Source: Candidatus Copromonas faecavium (nom. illeg.)
GTDB taxonomy: Bacteria; Bacillota; Clostridia; Lachnospirales; Lachnospiraceae
DNA length: 64,000 nt
Direction: 5' to 3'
Assembly: GCA_018712915.1 (NCBI GenBank)
Contig: DVGC01000006.1
Coordinates: forward strand, 1-64,000
Under the pieces are notes generated by a model. It made no database searches and had not been told where the DNA came from. It saw nothing but the letters and a program-made list of their open reading frames with translations. Made by a program: the position numbers and the translations under genes. Shown one piece after another: positions 8,404-16,968 of the stretch. How positions within the stretch are numbered: position 1 is the stretch's first letter; every line of letters starts with the position of its first letter.

Positions 8404-8427
8404 TCGTCACAGATAGGAGCGTTCAAA

Positions 8428-9135
8428 TTGAAAATAGGAATCAGGATTCTTGGCCTTCTCGGCCTTTGTATGGCAGCGGCGACAATGATGCCTGGACAGG
8501 CATATGCAAACACGGCGGCAGAGTACCAGACCAGTACCACGATGCTGGTTCGGGTGGATGATATGGATACGACCCTGTACGAAGAGCCGAATGCAGAAGC
8601 AGAAGTCGTCGGGGAGGCAGAAACCGGTGAAACCTATCAGATTCTGGAGCTGGTGGATGAAGGATGGATGAAGATTGACGCCGGAGAGGTGGAGGGCTAC
8701 CTGAACACGGTGAAGGCGGCGGCCACGGTGATGGAAACGGCGGAGGAAGTAACGGTGGATCCGTCGGTCCAGATGAGAGAAGAGATTGTAAATTATGCTC
8801 TTCAGTTTGTGGGCAATCCTTATGTATACGGAGGAACCAATCCCAACACGGGAGCTGACTGTTCCGGATTCACATCGTACATATTAAGAAATGTGGCTGG
8901 GGTTGAACTGCCCCATTCTTCTGCAGGACAGGCCAATCAGGGACGGGCAGTCAGCGCAGAGGAGATGCGGCCGGGAGATTTGATATGCTACAGCAGCGGC
9001 GGAAGAGTGAATCACGTGGCTTTGTATATCGGCAGCGGCCAGGTGGTACACGCCTCCAATGAACGGAACGGAATCCGGATCTCCAACTGGAATTACAGGA
9101 ACCCGGCAAAAATCGTAAACGTGCTGGGAGATTAA
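8428..9135 (+). CDS. Secreted SH3b-NlpC/P60 cell-wall hydrolase
   Basis: 235 residues from a TTG start preceded by AGGAG. A signal peptide (residues 1-28, ending GQAYA) leads into a bacterial SH3-like domain at about 38-95 and an NlpC/P60 peptidase domain at about 115-235. The expected catalytic residues are visible: Cys145 in GADCSGF, His196 in VNHVALYIG and His208 in VVHAS. Such enzymes cut the stem peptide of peptidoglycan outside the cell during growth or division. It is single-gene, with its own consensus promoter and a terminator about 140 nt downstream. Confidence 0.92.
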   Translation: MKIGIRILGLLGLCMAAATMMPGQAYANTAAEYQTSTTMLVRVDDMDTTLYEEPNAEAEVVGEAETGETYQILELVDEGWMKIDAGEVEGYLNTVKAAATVMETAEEVTVDPSVQMREEIVNYALQFVGNPYVYGGTNPNTGADCSGFTSYILRNVAGVELPHSSAGQANQGRAVSAEEMRPGDLICYSSGGRVNHVALYIGSGQVVHASNERNGIRISNWNYRNPAKIVNVLGD

Positions 9136-9139
9136 AAAA

Positions 9140-9270
9140 ACAAGAACCGGGAAAAGGAATTAAAAAAGGAAATCAGGGATAAAGTCAGAAAGAAAAAGGA
9201 AATCAGGAAAAGAAATTAAGGAAAAGAGATTAAAGATAAAATCGGGAAAAGGAAATCAGGTAAAGGAAAT
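9140..9270 (+). repeat. Degenerate purine-rich tandem repeat
   Basis: Irregular iterations of GGAAATCAGG/GGAAAAG/ATTAA fill the gap between the NlpC/P60 stop and its terminator. All three forward frames are poor in coding features. Similar purine-rich decaying repeats occur at 29.4, 38.3 and 51.0 kb in this window. Confidence 0.55.
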
Positions 9271-9276
9271 AAAAAG

Positions 9277-9319
9277 AAGCGGCACGCCTTGGACAAGATG
9301 CAGGGCGTGCCGCTTTTTT
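9277..9319 (+). terminator. Rho-independent terminator
   Basis: A perfect 12-bp stem AAGCGGCACGCC/GGCGTGCCGCTT with a T6 tail. Confidence 0.92.
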
Positions 9320-9339
9320 GAAGCGGACAAATAGTTGGC

Positions 9340-9436
9340 CTCTATGGCCGCAAAATCATGGATTTCAAAGCATGGCAGCCTGGTCGCCGTCACATACCTG
9401 AGTCTCTATGGCCGTAAAATCCTGGATTCCAGAGCC
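9340..9436. repeat. Imperfect 32-bp direct repeat, 64-bp period
   Basis: CTCTATGGCCGYAAAATC and the following TGGATTYCARAGC occur at 9340 and 9404. It lies between the terminator of the wall hydrolase and the 3' end of folT; no coding role is seen. Confidence 0.6.
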
Positions 9437-9453
9437 ACAGGTCCATGGTACGA

Positions 9454-10026
9454 TCAGCGCTTATGAGCGGGGCCATGCTTTCCGATAATCCGGAAGGCAC
9501 CGGCCTGCTCCAGGGCTTTGGCCACCATGAAAAACAGCAGGGAATCCACAGGCCACTGAATCAGGTTTTTCACAGCCCGGGCAGGAAACAGTGCAATCCA
9601 TGCTTTCCCGTTCAGCATGGAAAGCCACAGGGTCCCCAGAAGCATGTTGCAGAGAACAACCACAATAAGCTTTGCTGCCAGCATCCGTTTAAGGGATAAC
9701 GGCTTCTGATACAGGAACATGCCGTATATGAAAGCTGCCAGCATGGCATTGAAGGTGAAACCCGGCATGAAACCGCCGTCAGGATTCAGCATGAATTTGA
9801 TGATGTCCATGGCGCCGCCAAACAGAGGGCCGACCACCGGGCCGAACAGGTAGTCCACCAGTTCGTTGGGCAGGGCTCCCAGACCGATTTTCAGGTTGGG
9901 GGTAAGGCGGATGGTGTAATAACTTAACACCACGGACAGAGCGCCGAACATGGCGCAGGAAGTGATGGTGCTTACGTGCTTCAGCTCGTTTCTGGAGCTG
10001 ACAAGGGGAGCCAGAATCTTTTGCAT
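9454..10026 (-). CDS. folT: Folate ECF transporter S component FolT
   Basis: 190 residues with about six hydrophobic segments and the folate-family S-component pattern (GALPNELVDYLFGPV, GFTFNAMLAAFIYG, NLIQWPVDSL). It binds folate in the membrane and hands over to the shared energy-coupling module EcfA-EcfA'-EcfT, which is not in this window. AAAGGAGG lies before the ATG. A THF riboswitch in the leader both identifies the ligand and gives the regulation, so the assignment rests on two independent lines. Confidence 0.93.
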   Translation of the reverse strand: MQKILAPLVSSRNELKHVSTITSCAMFGALSVVLSYYTIRLTPNLKIGLGALPNELVDYLFGPVVGPLFGGAMDIIKFMLNPDGGFMPGFTFNAMLAAFIYGMFLYQKPLSLKRMLAAKLIVVVLCNMLLGTLWLSMLNGKAWIALFPARAVKNLIQWPVDSLLFFMVAKALEQAGAFRIIGKHGPAHKR

Positions 10027-10089
10027 AAAAAATACCTCCTTTGCAGATTTTTACCGCAGCAGGAGATAAGAAAAGATATATCTGCTGTC

Positions 10090-10187
10090 GCAGCGGGATG
10101 CGACCCATGCACCGCGGAGAAATTCCCCTTCGTCCTGTCGGCAACTCCCTGTCCGGCAGGCACTTGACGCGCATGAATCTACTCTGC
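10090..10187 (-). promoter_or_regulatory. THF (tetrahydrofolate) riboswitch
   Basis: On the minus strand the leader reads GCAGAGTAGATTCATGCGCG then TCAAGTG at the 5' side and CGGTGCATGGGTCGCATCCC then GCTGC at the 3' side. These are the conserved strands of the THF aptamer (GAGUAGA...GCGUYAAGUG / GGUG...GCAUCC). It lies about 60 nt before folT. The following sequence has no U-tailed hairpin. An ATCTGC beside the AAAGGAGG site could pair with an earlier GCAGAT, so control of translation initiation is the likelier mode. Confidence 0.9.
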
Positions 10188-10418
10188 ATAATATTGGATG
10201 CTTTCTGTTCCTGCATCCATCCTTACCATATCATAGAAATGTACGAAAGTAAAGGAAAATGAAGCCAAAAATTCGACATTTTTGCGGTATGTACAATTGC
10301 AGGCAGCAGCTTTATAATCTTTTGAGATTTTTGTTCCGCTGGTACGGGTTGAGCAGCTCCGGCAGCTTTGATATTTGATACATATTGCGGAATCATCAGG
10401 ATATTAGGAGGAACATTT

Positions 10419-11774
10419 ATGGCGAAGGGTGAAGGAAAGGATTTGACGACAGGCTCTCCGTTCCGGCTGATTTTTGGATTTGCGGTTCCCATGCTTTTGG
10501 GATACCTGTTTCAGCAGTTTTACAACATGGTGGATACGATTATCGTAGGCCAGTGCCTGGGAGTGACGGCCCTGGCGGCAGTGGGTTCTACCGGCTCCAT
10601 CAATTTTATGATCAACGGCTTCTGCATCGGCGTGTGCAGCGGCTTTGCCATTCCGGTGGCGCAAAAATTCGGAGCGGGGGATGAGAAGGGGCTTCGCCGG
10701 TTTGTGGCAAACGCCGGCTGGCTTTCGCTGATTTTTTCCATTATCATGACGACGGTGATCGGGCTCCTCTGCATGGATATTCTGCGGTGGATGGATACGC
10801 CGGAGGATATTATTCAGGGAGCATACGATTATATTTTTGTTATATTCCTCGGGATTCCGGTGACGTATCTTTATAATCTGCTGGCGGGCATTATCCGAAG
10901 CCTGGGGGACAGCCGGACACCGGTATATTTTCTGCTTTTGTCTTCCGCATTGAACGTGGTGCTCGATTTCTATTCGATTTTAGGATTGGGCATGGGCGTG
11001 GAAGGGCCTGCGCTGGCCACGGTTTTTTCTCAGGGGGTGTCGGCGGTGCTGTGCCTGATTTATATGATGAAACGGTACCCCATTCTTCGGATGAGCCCGG
11101 AGGAGAGAAGGCCGGATGGAAATCTGATGAAAATTCTCTGCGGCATGGGGATTCCCATGGGACTTCAGTATTCCATTACGGCCATCGGCAGCGTGGTTCT
11201 TCAGACGGCCGTCAATTCTCTTGGTTCCATGGCTGTGGCCGCCGTTTCCACCGGCAGCAAGGTCAGCCAGTTTTTCTGCTGTCCCTTTGATGCGTTGGGC
11301 GGTACCATGGCTACCTGGGCCGGGCAGAATGTGGGAGCGAAAAAGCTGGACCGGGTAAAAAAAGGAACCTGGACTGCCTGTCTGCTGGGCTTTGCCTATT
11401 CGCTGCTTGCATTTGTTATCCTTTTATTTGGCGGAAAATATATTGCCCTTTTATTCCTGGATCCGGAAGAAACGGAGATCATTGGGCGCGTTTCTCAGTT
11501 TTTAATCGGAAACAGCATGTTTTACATTCCGCTGACTCTGGTAAATGTACTGCGGTTTTCCATTCAGGGAATGGGCTTCAGCGGCTTTGCCATTCTGGCG
11601 GGAGTCTGCGAGATGGTGGCCAGGGCTTTCGTGGGCTTTGTACTGGTTCCTTCCTTTGGGTTTCTGCCGGCCTGTTTTGCCAGCCCGCTGGCCTGGATCT
11701 GTGCAGACCTGTTTCTGATACCGGCGTTTTTTCATTGCCTGAAAAAATTGCGGATTTTGTTTGGAGAAGCGTGA
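10419..11774 (+). CDS. MATE family efflux transporter
   Basis: 451 residues starting MAKGEGKDLTTGSP after TTAGGAGGAA; the track ORF is 17 codons too long. About twelve membrane segments in two halves and motifs such as FQQFYNMVDTIIVGQ and GIIRSLGDSRTP place it with MepA/NorM-like MATE exporters, which expel drugs or metabolites in exchange for Na+ or H+. It is divergent from folT across about 390 bp that also holds the riboswitch. The substrate cannot be told from sequence. Confidence 0.9.
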   Translation: MAKGEGKDLTTGSPFRLIFGFAVPMLLGYLFQQFYNMVDTIIVGQCLGVTALAAVGSTGSINFMINGFCIGVCSGFAIPVAQKFGAGDEKGLRRFVANAGWLSLIFSIIMTTVIGLLCMDILRWMDTPEDIIQGAYDYIFVIFLGIPVTYLYNLLAGIIRSLGDSRTPVYFLLLSSALNVVLDFYSILGLGMGVEGPALATVFSQGVSAVLCLIYMMKRYPILRMSPEERRPDGNLMKILCGMGIPMGLQYSITAIGSVVLQTAVNSLGSMAVAAVSTGSKVSQFFCCPFDALGGTMATWAGQNVGAKKLDRVKKGTWTACLLGFAYSLLAFVILLFGGKYIALLFLDPEETEIIGRVSQFLIGNSMFYIPLTLVNVLRFSIQGMGFSGFAILAGVCEMVARAFVGFVLVPSFGFLPACFASPLAWICADLFLIPAFFHCLKKLRILFGEA

Positions 11775-11841
11775 ATATTTTAGATGAAGAATGCCATACT
11801 AAGGGTGTAGAACATGAACATCACTTTTAGGAGGTAATGAA

Positions 11842-12003
11842 ATGTCTAAGAACAGCTACGATATGGAAGATAAGATGAAGGACTACGGTTCTGAAAGAAA
11901 TTCCGGCAAGACAGGAAACAAGAGCCAGAACAGCTCGAAAAACAGCTCTGGCTATGATGGAAAGGATTGCGGAAAGGGCAGCAAGGACTGCAGAGGCAAT
12001 TAA
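11842..12003 (+). CDS. Small hydrophilic Ser/Lys/Asn-rich protein
   Basis: A 53-residue ORF missing from the track: starts MSKNSYDMEDKMKDYG, then Ser/Asn/Lys-rich sequence with two Cys near the end (GKDCGKGSKDCRGN). TTTTAGGAGGTAATGAA gives an excellent ribosome site and a terminator follows 50 nt later, so translation is likely. There is no signal peptide or membrane segment. The composition resembles small, possibly disordered or spore-associated proteins of clostridia, but no function is claimed. Confidence 0.6.
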   Translation: MSKNSYDMEDKMKDYGSERNSGKTGNKSQNSSKNSSGYDGKDCGKGSKDCRGN

Positions 12004-12054
12004 GGAATCGGAGACGAAATAAAAGTGCAGCCGGATATCCGGCCGCAGGACTTG

Positions 12055-12100
12055 GAAGGCGCATGCAGATGTCCCAAGAGGGCAGCTTGCGCCTTCTTTT
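12055..12100 (+). terminator. Terminator after small protein gene
   Basis: GAAGGCGCA pairs with TGCGCCTTC around a 24-nt loop, followed by TTTTCT. A CCGGATATCCGG palindrome lies just upstream. Confidence 0.6.
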
Positions 12101-12167
12101 CTGCTTCGGAAGAACCTGTCCGTCCGGACAGGCATATGCTGTAACAAGAACCTTTTGGAGGAAGTCT

Positions 12168-12470
12168 ATGTTTCAGATGATTTCGGTAAGACAGCTGGAG
12201 GGGCTGCTGAACGGAGAACGCCGGTTTACGCTTCTCGATGTAAGGGAGCCGGAGGAATATGCAGTGAGCCATCTGGACGGAGCTGTGAACCTTCCGCTTT
12301 CCAGGCTGTCTCAGGCTCCGTCGATTCTTTCCAGAGACCGGCCGGTGATTATTTACTGTTCCCATGGAAGCCACAGCCTTCTGGCCGCCAGGGAATTGTC
12401 CCGGCAGGGATACCGGGCTTATAATGTGTCCGGAGGGCTTCAGTATTACCGGGGGAGACATCTGGTGTAA
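12168..12470 (+). CDS. Rhodanese-like sulfurtransferase
   Basis: The start after TTTTGGAGGAAGTCT gives 100 residues, a single rhodanese domain. LLDVREPEEY is at 22-31 and the active-site loop IIYCSHGSHS puts the nucleophile at Cys64. Such proteins carry persulfide sulfur for transfer. The longer ORF in the track runs back through the preceding terminator and is not real. It stands between the small hydrophilic protein and the RNA methyltransferase, each with its own signals. Confidence 0.88.
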   Translation: MFQMISVRQLEGLLNGERRFTLLDVREPEEYAVSHLDGAVNLPLSRLSQAPSILSRDRPVIIYCSHGSHSLLAARELSRQGYRAYNVSGGLQYYRGRHLV

Positions 12471-12503
12471 GGCCGCAGGGGATTGTAGCGCCTGAGAAAC
12501 TAT

Positions 12504-12532
12504 TTGACAGGAAATTGCCAAACACGTACAAT
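12504..12532 (+). promoter_or_regulatory. Sigma-A promoter of the methyltransferase operon
   Basis: TTGACA-N17-TACAAT just before the RNA methyltransferase gene; drives a set of four overlapping genes to about 16.4 kb. Confidence 0.75.
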
Positions 12533-12612
12533 GAAGAGGAAACAGGAAGAAAACTGCCGGAGGACCCCGTATGGAGCCGTCCGGCTGCAAGTTTGATAAG
12601 TGGAGAAGAACA

Positions 12613-13776
12613 TTGAGTCAATATGAGTTTATCGTCCCCTGCCATTTTGGCCTGGAGGCGGTTATGAAAAAGGAAATTATGGATCTGGGTTATCCGATTG
12701 TGAAGGTGGAGGACGGGCGCGTGACGTTTTCCGGAGATGAGGCGGCAGTGTGCCGGGCCAATATCTTCCTTCGGACAACGGAACGGGTCCTTTTAAAAGC
12801 CGGAACCTTCCATGCAGAGACCTTTGACGAGCTGTTTGAAGGAACAAAGGCGATTCCGTGGGAGCAGTATCTGCCGAAAAATGCGAAATTCTGGGTGGCC
12901 AAGGCCTCTTCAATCCGAAGCAAACTGTTCAGTCCTTCCGATATTCAGTCGATTATGAAAAAGGCCATGGTGGAACGGATGAAAGGCGCCTATGGGTTGA
13001 CCTGGTTCCCGGAAGACGGGGACAGCTTTCCTCTGCGGGTATTTCTGAATAAAGATGAAGTAACCGTGGGAATTGACACGACAGGAGAGTCGCTGCATAA
13101 GCGGGGATACAGGACGCTGACCAGCAAGGCGCCCATTACGGAGACGCTGGCGGCAGCTCTCCTGATGCTGACGCCATGGAGGAAGGACCGAATCCTGGTG
13201 GATCCATTCTGCGGCAGCGGAACCTTTCCCATTGAGGCGGCCATGATGGCAGCCAATATGGCGCCGGGGATGAACCGGGAATTTCTTTCGGAAAGCTGGG
13301 GTCATCTGATTCCGAAAAAATGCTGGTACGATGCCGTTAATGAGGCTGGGGACCTGGTGGATCTTTCGGTAAAGACAGACATTCAGGGATATGATATTGA
13401 CGGGGAGGTTATCCGGGCGGCCAGGGCCAACGCAAAATCTGCCGGGGTAGAGGAACTGATTCATTTTCAGACGCGTCCGGTCAGCCAGCTGAGCCATCCG
13501 AAAAAATACGGTTTTATTGTGACCAACCCGCCTTATGGAGAACGAATCGAAGAAAAGAAAAATCTGCCGGAGCTTTACAGGACATTTGGAGAGCGGTTTG
13601 CGGCTCTTGATTCCTGGTCGGCCTATGTAATTACAGCCTACGAGGATATGGAGCGGCATTTCGGCCGGAAAGCAGCAAAGAACCGGAAGATTTACAATGG
13701 AATGATGAAAACTTACTTCTATCAGTTCCCGGGTCCGAAGCCTCCGGCAAGACCGCGGCAGGCGGAGAACGGTTGA
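12613..13776 (+). CDS. THUMP-domain rRNA guanine-N2 methyltransferase (RlmL/YpsC type)
   Basis: 387 residues from a TTG preceded by GGAGAAG, which gives the family-like start SQYEFIVPCHFGLEAV. An ATG at 12571 with GGAGG is a possible alternative that adds 14 residues. A THUMP RNA-binding region (about 45-150) precedes a class I SAM-dependent methyltransferase domain with VDPFCGSGTFPIEAA near 200 and the catalytic NPPYGER near 300. It methylates a guanine N2 in 23S rRNA by family analogy. Its stop overlaps the TTG start of the next gene, so the operon is tightly coupled. Confidence 0.9.
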   Translation: MSQYEFIVPCHFGLEAVMKKEIMDLGYPIVKVEDGRVTFSGDEAAVCRANIFLRTTERVLLKAGTFHAETFDELFEGTKAIPWEQYLPKNAKFWVAKASSIRSKLFSPSDIQSIMKKAMVERMKGAYGLTWFPEDGDSFPLRVFLNKDEVTVGIDTTGESLHKRGYRTLTSKAPITETLAAALLMLTPWRKDRILVDPFCGSGTFPIEAAMMAANMAPGMNREFLSESWGHLIPKKCWYDAVNEAGDLVDLSVKTDIQGYDIDGEVIRAARANAKSAGVEELIHFQTRPVSQLSHPKKYGFIVTNPPYGERIEEKKNLPELYRTFGERFAALDSWSAYVITAYEDMERHFGRKAAKNRKIYNGMMKTYFYQFPGPKPPARPRQAENG

Positions 13777-15302
13777 AAAGGGTGAGACGGATGGGGCAGT
13801 CCGGCTTCGGGACAGATGGACAGGAACGGCTGTTTTTCCGGTTCGTAAAGCGGGCCCTCTATCTGCCGGTGATTCTCTGTATTCTGACAGCAGCTTCCGG
13901 ATGCGGGTTTTCCGGAACCTGGGCAGGCGAAGACCGGAGGACTGCAGAGACCGGTAAGGAAATGGAGGCCGGCCAGGATGCGGGAAGCGGCTGGGAATCA
14001 GAGTCTGGACAGAACGCAGGAAGTGGTCAGGAGCTGGAGGCCGGCCAGGATGCGGGAAGCGGCTGGGAATTAGCGTCTGGCCAGGATGCGGGAAGCAGCC
14101 CAAAAATGGAGAGCGTCCAGGCACCGGAGCTGCCAGCCCGGTTTGACCTTCGGGAGCGAATGGAGCTTTTCCCGATTCCGGATCAGCAGGATACGGGAAC
14201 ATGCTGGGCGTTTGCGGCCCTGGCGGCAGTGGAAAGCTCCATGCCGGAGGAGCTGCGGATTCCATTGTCGGCCGATCATATGATTTTCCACAATGGATTC
14301 GGCTTCGGGATGGATGGCGGCGATTCTTCCATGGCTGCCGCTTATCTGCTGTCCTGGCAGGGGCCTGTGGCGCAGGAGGAAGATCCGTTTGGAGATGGAA
14401 ATTCTCCGGAAGGGCTGGAACCGGTCTGCCATGTGCAGGAAATCCGGATTCTGCCGGAAAAGGATTATGAAGCCATCAAACAGGCCGTATATACAACCGG
14501 AGGCGTGGAAAGTTCTGTTTATATTCCGCAGGAGTTCCGGGAAGGAGATGAGAAAGCGCTTTGCTATAAGGGAGAAGAAGAGGCCAACCATGAGGTGGTG
14601 ATTGTTGGCTGGGATGACGAGTATCCCAGGGAAAACTTTTCGGTCTCTCCCGATGAGGACGGCGCTTTCTTATGCAGAAACAGCTGGGGCGGGCAGTTTG
14701 GAGACGAAGGATATTTCTATGTTTCCTATGAGGACTGTCGGATTGGGACGGACGCGGTTTCCTATTCCGGAATCCAGCCGGCCGACAGGCTGACTCGTAT
14801 TTATCAGACGGATCGCTGCGGCTGGACCGGGCAAATGGGATTTGGAACATCTGACGCATGGTTTTCCAACCGGTATGAGGCCGGGGAAAATGTCTGGATT
14901 GAGGCGGCCGGATTTTATGCTGTCATGCCGGAAACTTCCTATCAGGTTTATGTGACCGGCGATTTGTCCGGAGAACGGAAGCTGGCGGCGGAGGGCATCC
15001 TGGAGGATGCGGGATTCTATACGGTTCCTTTTTCGGAAGCCATTTCCGTAAGAAGCGGCGAGTCCTTTTTTGTGGCTGTCAGCATAAGCTCTCCGGGAGC
15101 TGTGGAGCCGGTGGCAGTTGAATACGCGGGAGACAGCACAAGACTGGCAGGCATTGACATTCAGGATGGAGAAGGGTATATTAGTGCTGACGGAAAAAGC
15201 TGGCAGAGAACGGAAGAAAGCGGTGCCAACGTCTGTCTGAAGGCGTATGGAGCGGTCCGTACGGAAAAAGATGGAGTACAGACGCAGGATGAAGGGGAAT
15301 AA
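13773..15302 (+). CDS. C1 (papain) family peptidase lipoprotein
   Basis: 509 residues. A lipobox LTAASGC puts the acylated Cys at 44. Residues 65-108 are four copies of a 12-residue repeat (EAGQDAGSGWE-type). The peptidase domain follows in normal order: Gln138, Cys144 (TGTCWAFAA), His273 (NHEVVIVGWDD), Asn303 (CRNSWGG). The rest (about 330-495) is the lectin-like domain usual in these clostridial enzymes. It is surface-anchored and likely cleaves extracellular protein. The TTG start overlaps the previous stop; an internal ATG at 13791 is an alternative. It serves as the in-window reference for the permuted C1 peptidase at 38 kb. Confidence 0.88.
   Translation: MKRVRRMGQSGFGTDGQERLFFRFVKRALYLPVILCILTAASGCGFSGTWAGEDRRTAETGKEMEAGQDAGSGWESESGQNAGSGQELEAGQDAGSGWELASGQDAGSSPKMESVQAPELPARFDLRERMELFPIPDQQDTGTCWAFAALAAVESSMPEELRIPLSADHMIFHNGFGFGMDGGDSSMAAAYLLSWQGPVAQEEDPFGDGNSPEGLEPVCHVQEIRILPEKDYEAIKQAVYTTGGVESSVYIPQEFREGDEKALCYKGEEEANHEVVIVGWDDEYPRENFSVSPDEDGAFLCRNSWGGQFGDEGYFYVSYEDCRIGTDAVSYSGIQPADRLTRIYQTDRCGWTGQMGFGTSDAWFSNRYEAGENVWIEAAGFYAVMPETSYQVYVTGDLSGERKLAAEGILEDAGFYTVPFSEAISVRSGESFFVAVSISSPGAVEPVAVEYAGDSTRLAGIDIQDGEGYISADGKSWQRTEESGANVCLKAYGAVRTEKDGVQTQDEGE
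13955..14096 (+). repeat. Four 36-bp in-frame coding repeats
   Basis: GCCGGCCAGGATGCGGGAAG recurs with GAGTCTGGACAGAACGCAGG and similar units. They encode a 12-residue Gly/Ser/Glu spacer between lipid anchor and peptidase. In-frame period, so copy number can vary without loss of reading frame. Confidence 0.8.
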
Positions 15303-15303
15303 A

Positions 15304-15912
15304 ATGGAACATACAATTGTTTTTGCCACTTCCAATGAAGGGAAGATGCGGGAAATAAGGGAAATTTTAAAAGGACTGAACGGGAAGGTTCTGTCCATGA
15401 AGGAAGCCGGTGTTACGGCAGATATTGTGGAAGACGGCGATACCTTCGAGGCCAACGCAAAGATTAAGGCCAGAGCGGTATGGGAGCAGACGGGAGGAAT
15501 TGTCCTGGCCGATGATTCCGGACTGGCGGTGGATTATCTGAACGGAGAGCCCGGCGTGTATTCTGCCCGGTATATGGGAGAAAAGACTTCTTATGAAATT
15601 AAAAACTGGAACCTGATTCACCGGCTTCAGGGAGTGGAACAGGAAAAACGGACAGCCAGATTTGTCTGCGTCATTGCTGCCGTTTTGCCCGACGGAAGGG
15701 AACTGGTGACGGAAGGAACGATGGAAGGATATATTGGATATGAGCCTGCGGGCGATGGCGGTTTTGGATATGATCCGATTCTGATGCTGCCGGAGTTTGG
15801 GAAGACTTCTGCTGAGATTACGATGGAGGAAAAGAATGCCATCAGCCACCGGGGAAAGGCTCTGCGGGCCATGCGGGAATGTCTTGTAAAAGAAATCGGG
15901 GAAGAAGTATGA
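15304..15912 (+). CDS. rdgB: XTP/dITP diphosphatase (RdgB/HAM1)
   Basis: Start MEHTIVFATSNEGKMREI follows AAGGGGAATAAA and gives 202 residues, normal for the family. The enzyme hydrolyses non-canonical purine triphosphates (XTP, ITP, dITP) to monophosphates and keeps them out of nucleic acids. Family motifs are TSNEGK at the N-terminus, VLADDSGL near residue 67 and FGYDPI near 156. It follows the C1 peptidase by 1 nt and overlaps the next gene by 4 nt (ATGA), so it is translationally coupled in both directions. Confidence 0.95.
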   Translation: MEHTIVFATSNEGKMREIREILKGLNGKVLSMKEAGVTADIVEDGDTFEANAKIKARAVWEQTGGIVLADDSGLAVDYLNGEPGVYSARYMGEKTSYEIKNWNLIHRLQGVEQEKRTARFVCVIAAVLPDGRELVTEGTMEGYIGYEPAGDGGFGYDPILMLPEFGKTSAEITMEEKNAISHRGKALRAMRECLVKEIGEEV

Positions 15913-16400
15913 GAATTTTGATTGTCAGCGATACTCACAGAAGGGATGGAAACTTAATCGAAGTTATGGAAAAGACGGCTCCTGTGGATATGATGATTCA
16001 TCTGGGCGATACCGAGGGCAGTGAGGCTTATTTCCGTGACTGGCTGAAGAATGATCTTTGCGTCATACATGTGGTGAGGGGAAACAATGATTTCTTTTCC
16101 CATACGGAATCGGAAAAGGAGATTTCCATTGGAAAATACCGGGCGCTTCTGTGCCATGGGCATATGTATGGCGTCTCTCTGGGAACGGAAAACATTAAAG
16201 AAGAGGCCAGGGCGCGGAAAGTGAATATTGTCATGTTCGGCCATACGCACAAGCCCTTCCTGGAGTACTGTTCGGATGGTCTGGTGGTATTGAATCCGGG
16301 AAGTCTTTCTTACCCCAGGCAGGATGGAAGACGCCCGTCCTATATGATGATGGAAATCGACCGGTTTGGAGACGCTCATTATAACATCCATTATCTATAG
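15909..16400 (+). CDS. YfcE/MJ0936-type phosphodiesterase
   Basis: 163 residues from the ATG that overlaps the rdgB stop. It shows the calcineurin-like metallophosphoesterase set SDTHRRDGN, IHLGDTEG, VRGNND, CHGHMYG and FGHTHKP, all expected metal ligands. Small members of this family cleave phosphodiester model substrates or cyclic nucleotides. The pairing rdgB-yfcE-like is common in clostridia. Last gene of the operon. Confidence 0.9.
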   Translation: MRILIVSDTHRRDGNLIEVMEKTAPVDMMIHLGDTEGSEAYFRDWLKNDLCVIHVVRGNNDFFSHTESEKEISIGKYRALLCHGHMYGVSLGTENIKEEARARKVNIVMFGHTHKPFLEYCSDGLVVLNPGSLSYPRQDGRRPSYMMMEIDRFGDAHYNIHYL

Positions 16401-16450
16401 CGCATGAAGGAAAAAATAAGCTGATAAGCTGAAAAAATTGTAAAAAACGG

Positions 16451-16479
16451 TTGACAGGAATGGAATCTTAAGATATAAT
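16451..16479 (+). promoter_or_regulatory. Consensus promoter of the tRNA cluster
   Basis: TTGACA-N17-TATAAT, a perfect consensus, 50 nt before tRNA-Pro. Confidence 0.9.
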
Positions 16480-16529
16480 ATTGCTTGCGTTGCAGAGACA
16501 ATGTGATTTATCCTGAGTGTTTTGCCAGA

Positions 16530-16604
16530 CGGGGTGTGGCTCAGCTTGGCTAGAGCGCCTGGTTTGGGACCAGGAAGTCGCAGGTTCGAATCCTGTCACC
16601 CCGA
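16530..16604 (+). tRNA. tRNA-Pro (TGG)
   Basis: Acceptor CGGGGTG/CACCCCG, discriminator A, anticodon loop TTTGGGA and T-loop GGTTCGAATC. First of four tRNAs read from one promoter. Confidence 0.97.
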
Positions 16605-16655
16605 TTTGAAAGAAACCGGAGGGGACAAAACCTGCCGGGTATCTTTATATTGTTT

Positions 16656-16726
16656 GCGGGTGTAGTTCAATGGTAGAACACCAGCCTTCCAAGCTGGATA
16701 CGTGGGTTCGATTCCCATCACCCGCT
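16656..16726 (+). tRNA. tRNA-Gly (TCC)
   Basis: Acceptor GCGGGTG/CACCCGC, discriminator T, anticodon loop CTTCCAA, T-loop GGTTCGATTC. Confidence 0.97.
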
Positions 16727-16745
16727 TTGTATATGAATAACATAT

Positions 16746-16819
<74 letters not shown>

Positions 16820-16846
16820 CTGAACCGAAAGGTTTTATTTAAATAT

Positions 16847-16921
16847 GGTGGGTATAGCGCAGCTGGTTAGCGCGCCAGATTGTGGCTCTGGAGGCCCAGG
16901 GTTCGAATCCCTGTATCCACC
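16847..16921 (+). tRNA. tRNA-His (GTG)
   Basis: Acceptor GTGGGTA/TATCCAC with the extra 5' G (G-1) opposite discriminator C, anticodon loop TTGTGGC. Confidence 0.97.
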
Positions 16922-16942
16922 CTGCAGTTCCGGGACGAAAGT

Positions 16943-16968
16943 TCCGGATTTCTTTTTATCCGGATTTT
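16943..16968 (+). terminator. Probable terminator of the tRNA cluster
   Basis: TCCGGAT / ATCCGGA stem with a T-rich loop and TTTT tail, 22 nt after tRNA-His. Confidence 0.5.

Noticed and set aside
12910-14265. 451-residue minus-strand ORF
   Set aside because: Pro/Arg-rich shadow antisense to the RNA methyltransferase and C1 peptidase, which have clear family motifs.
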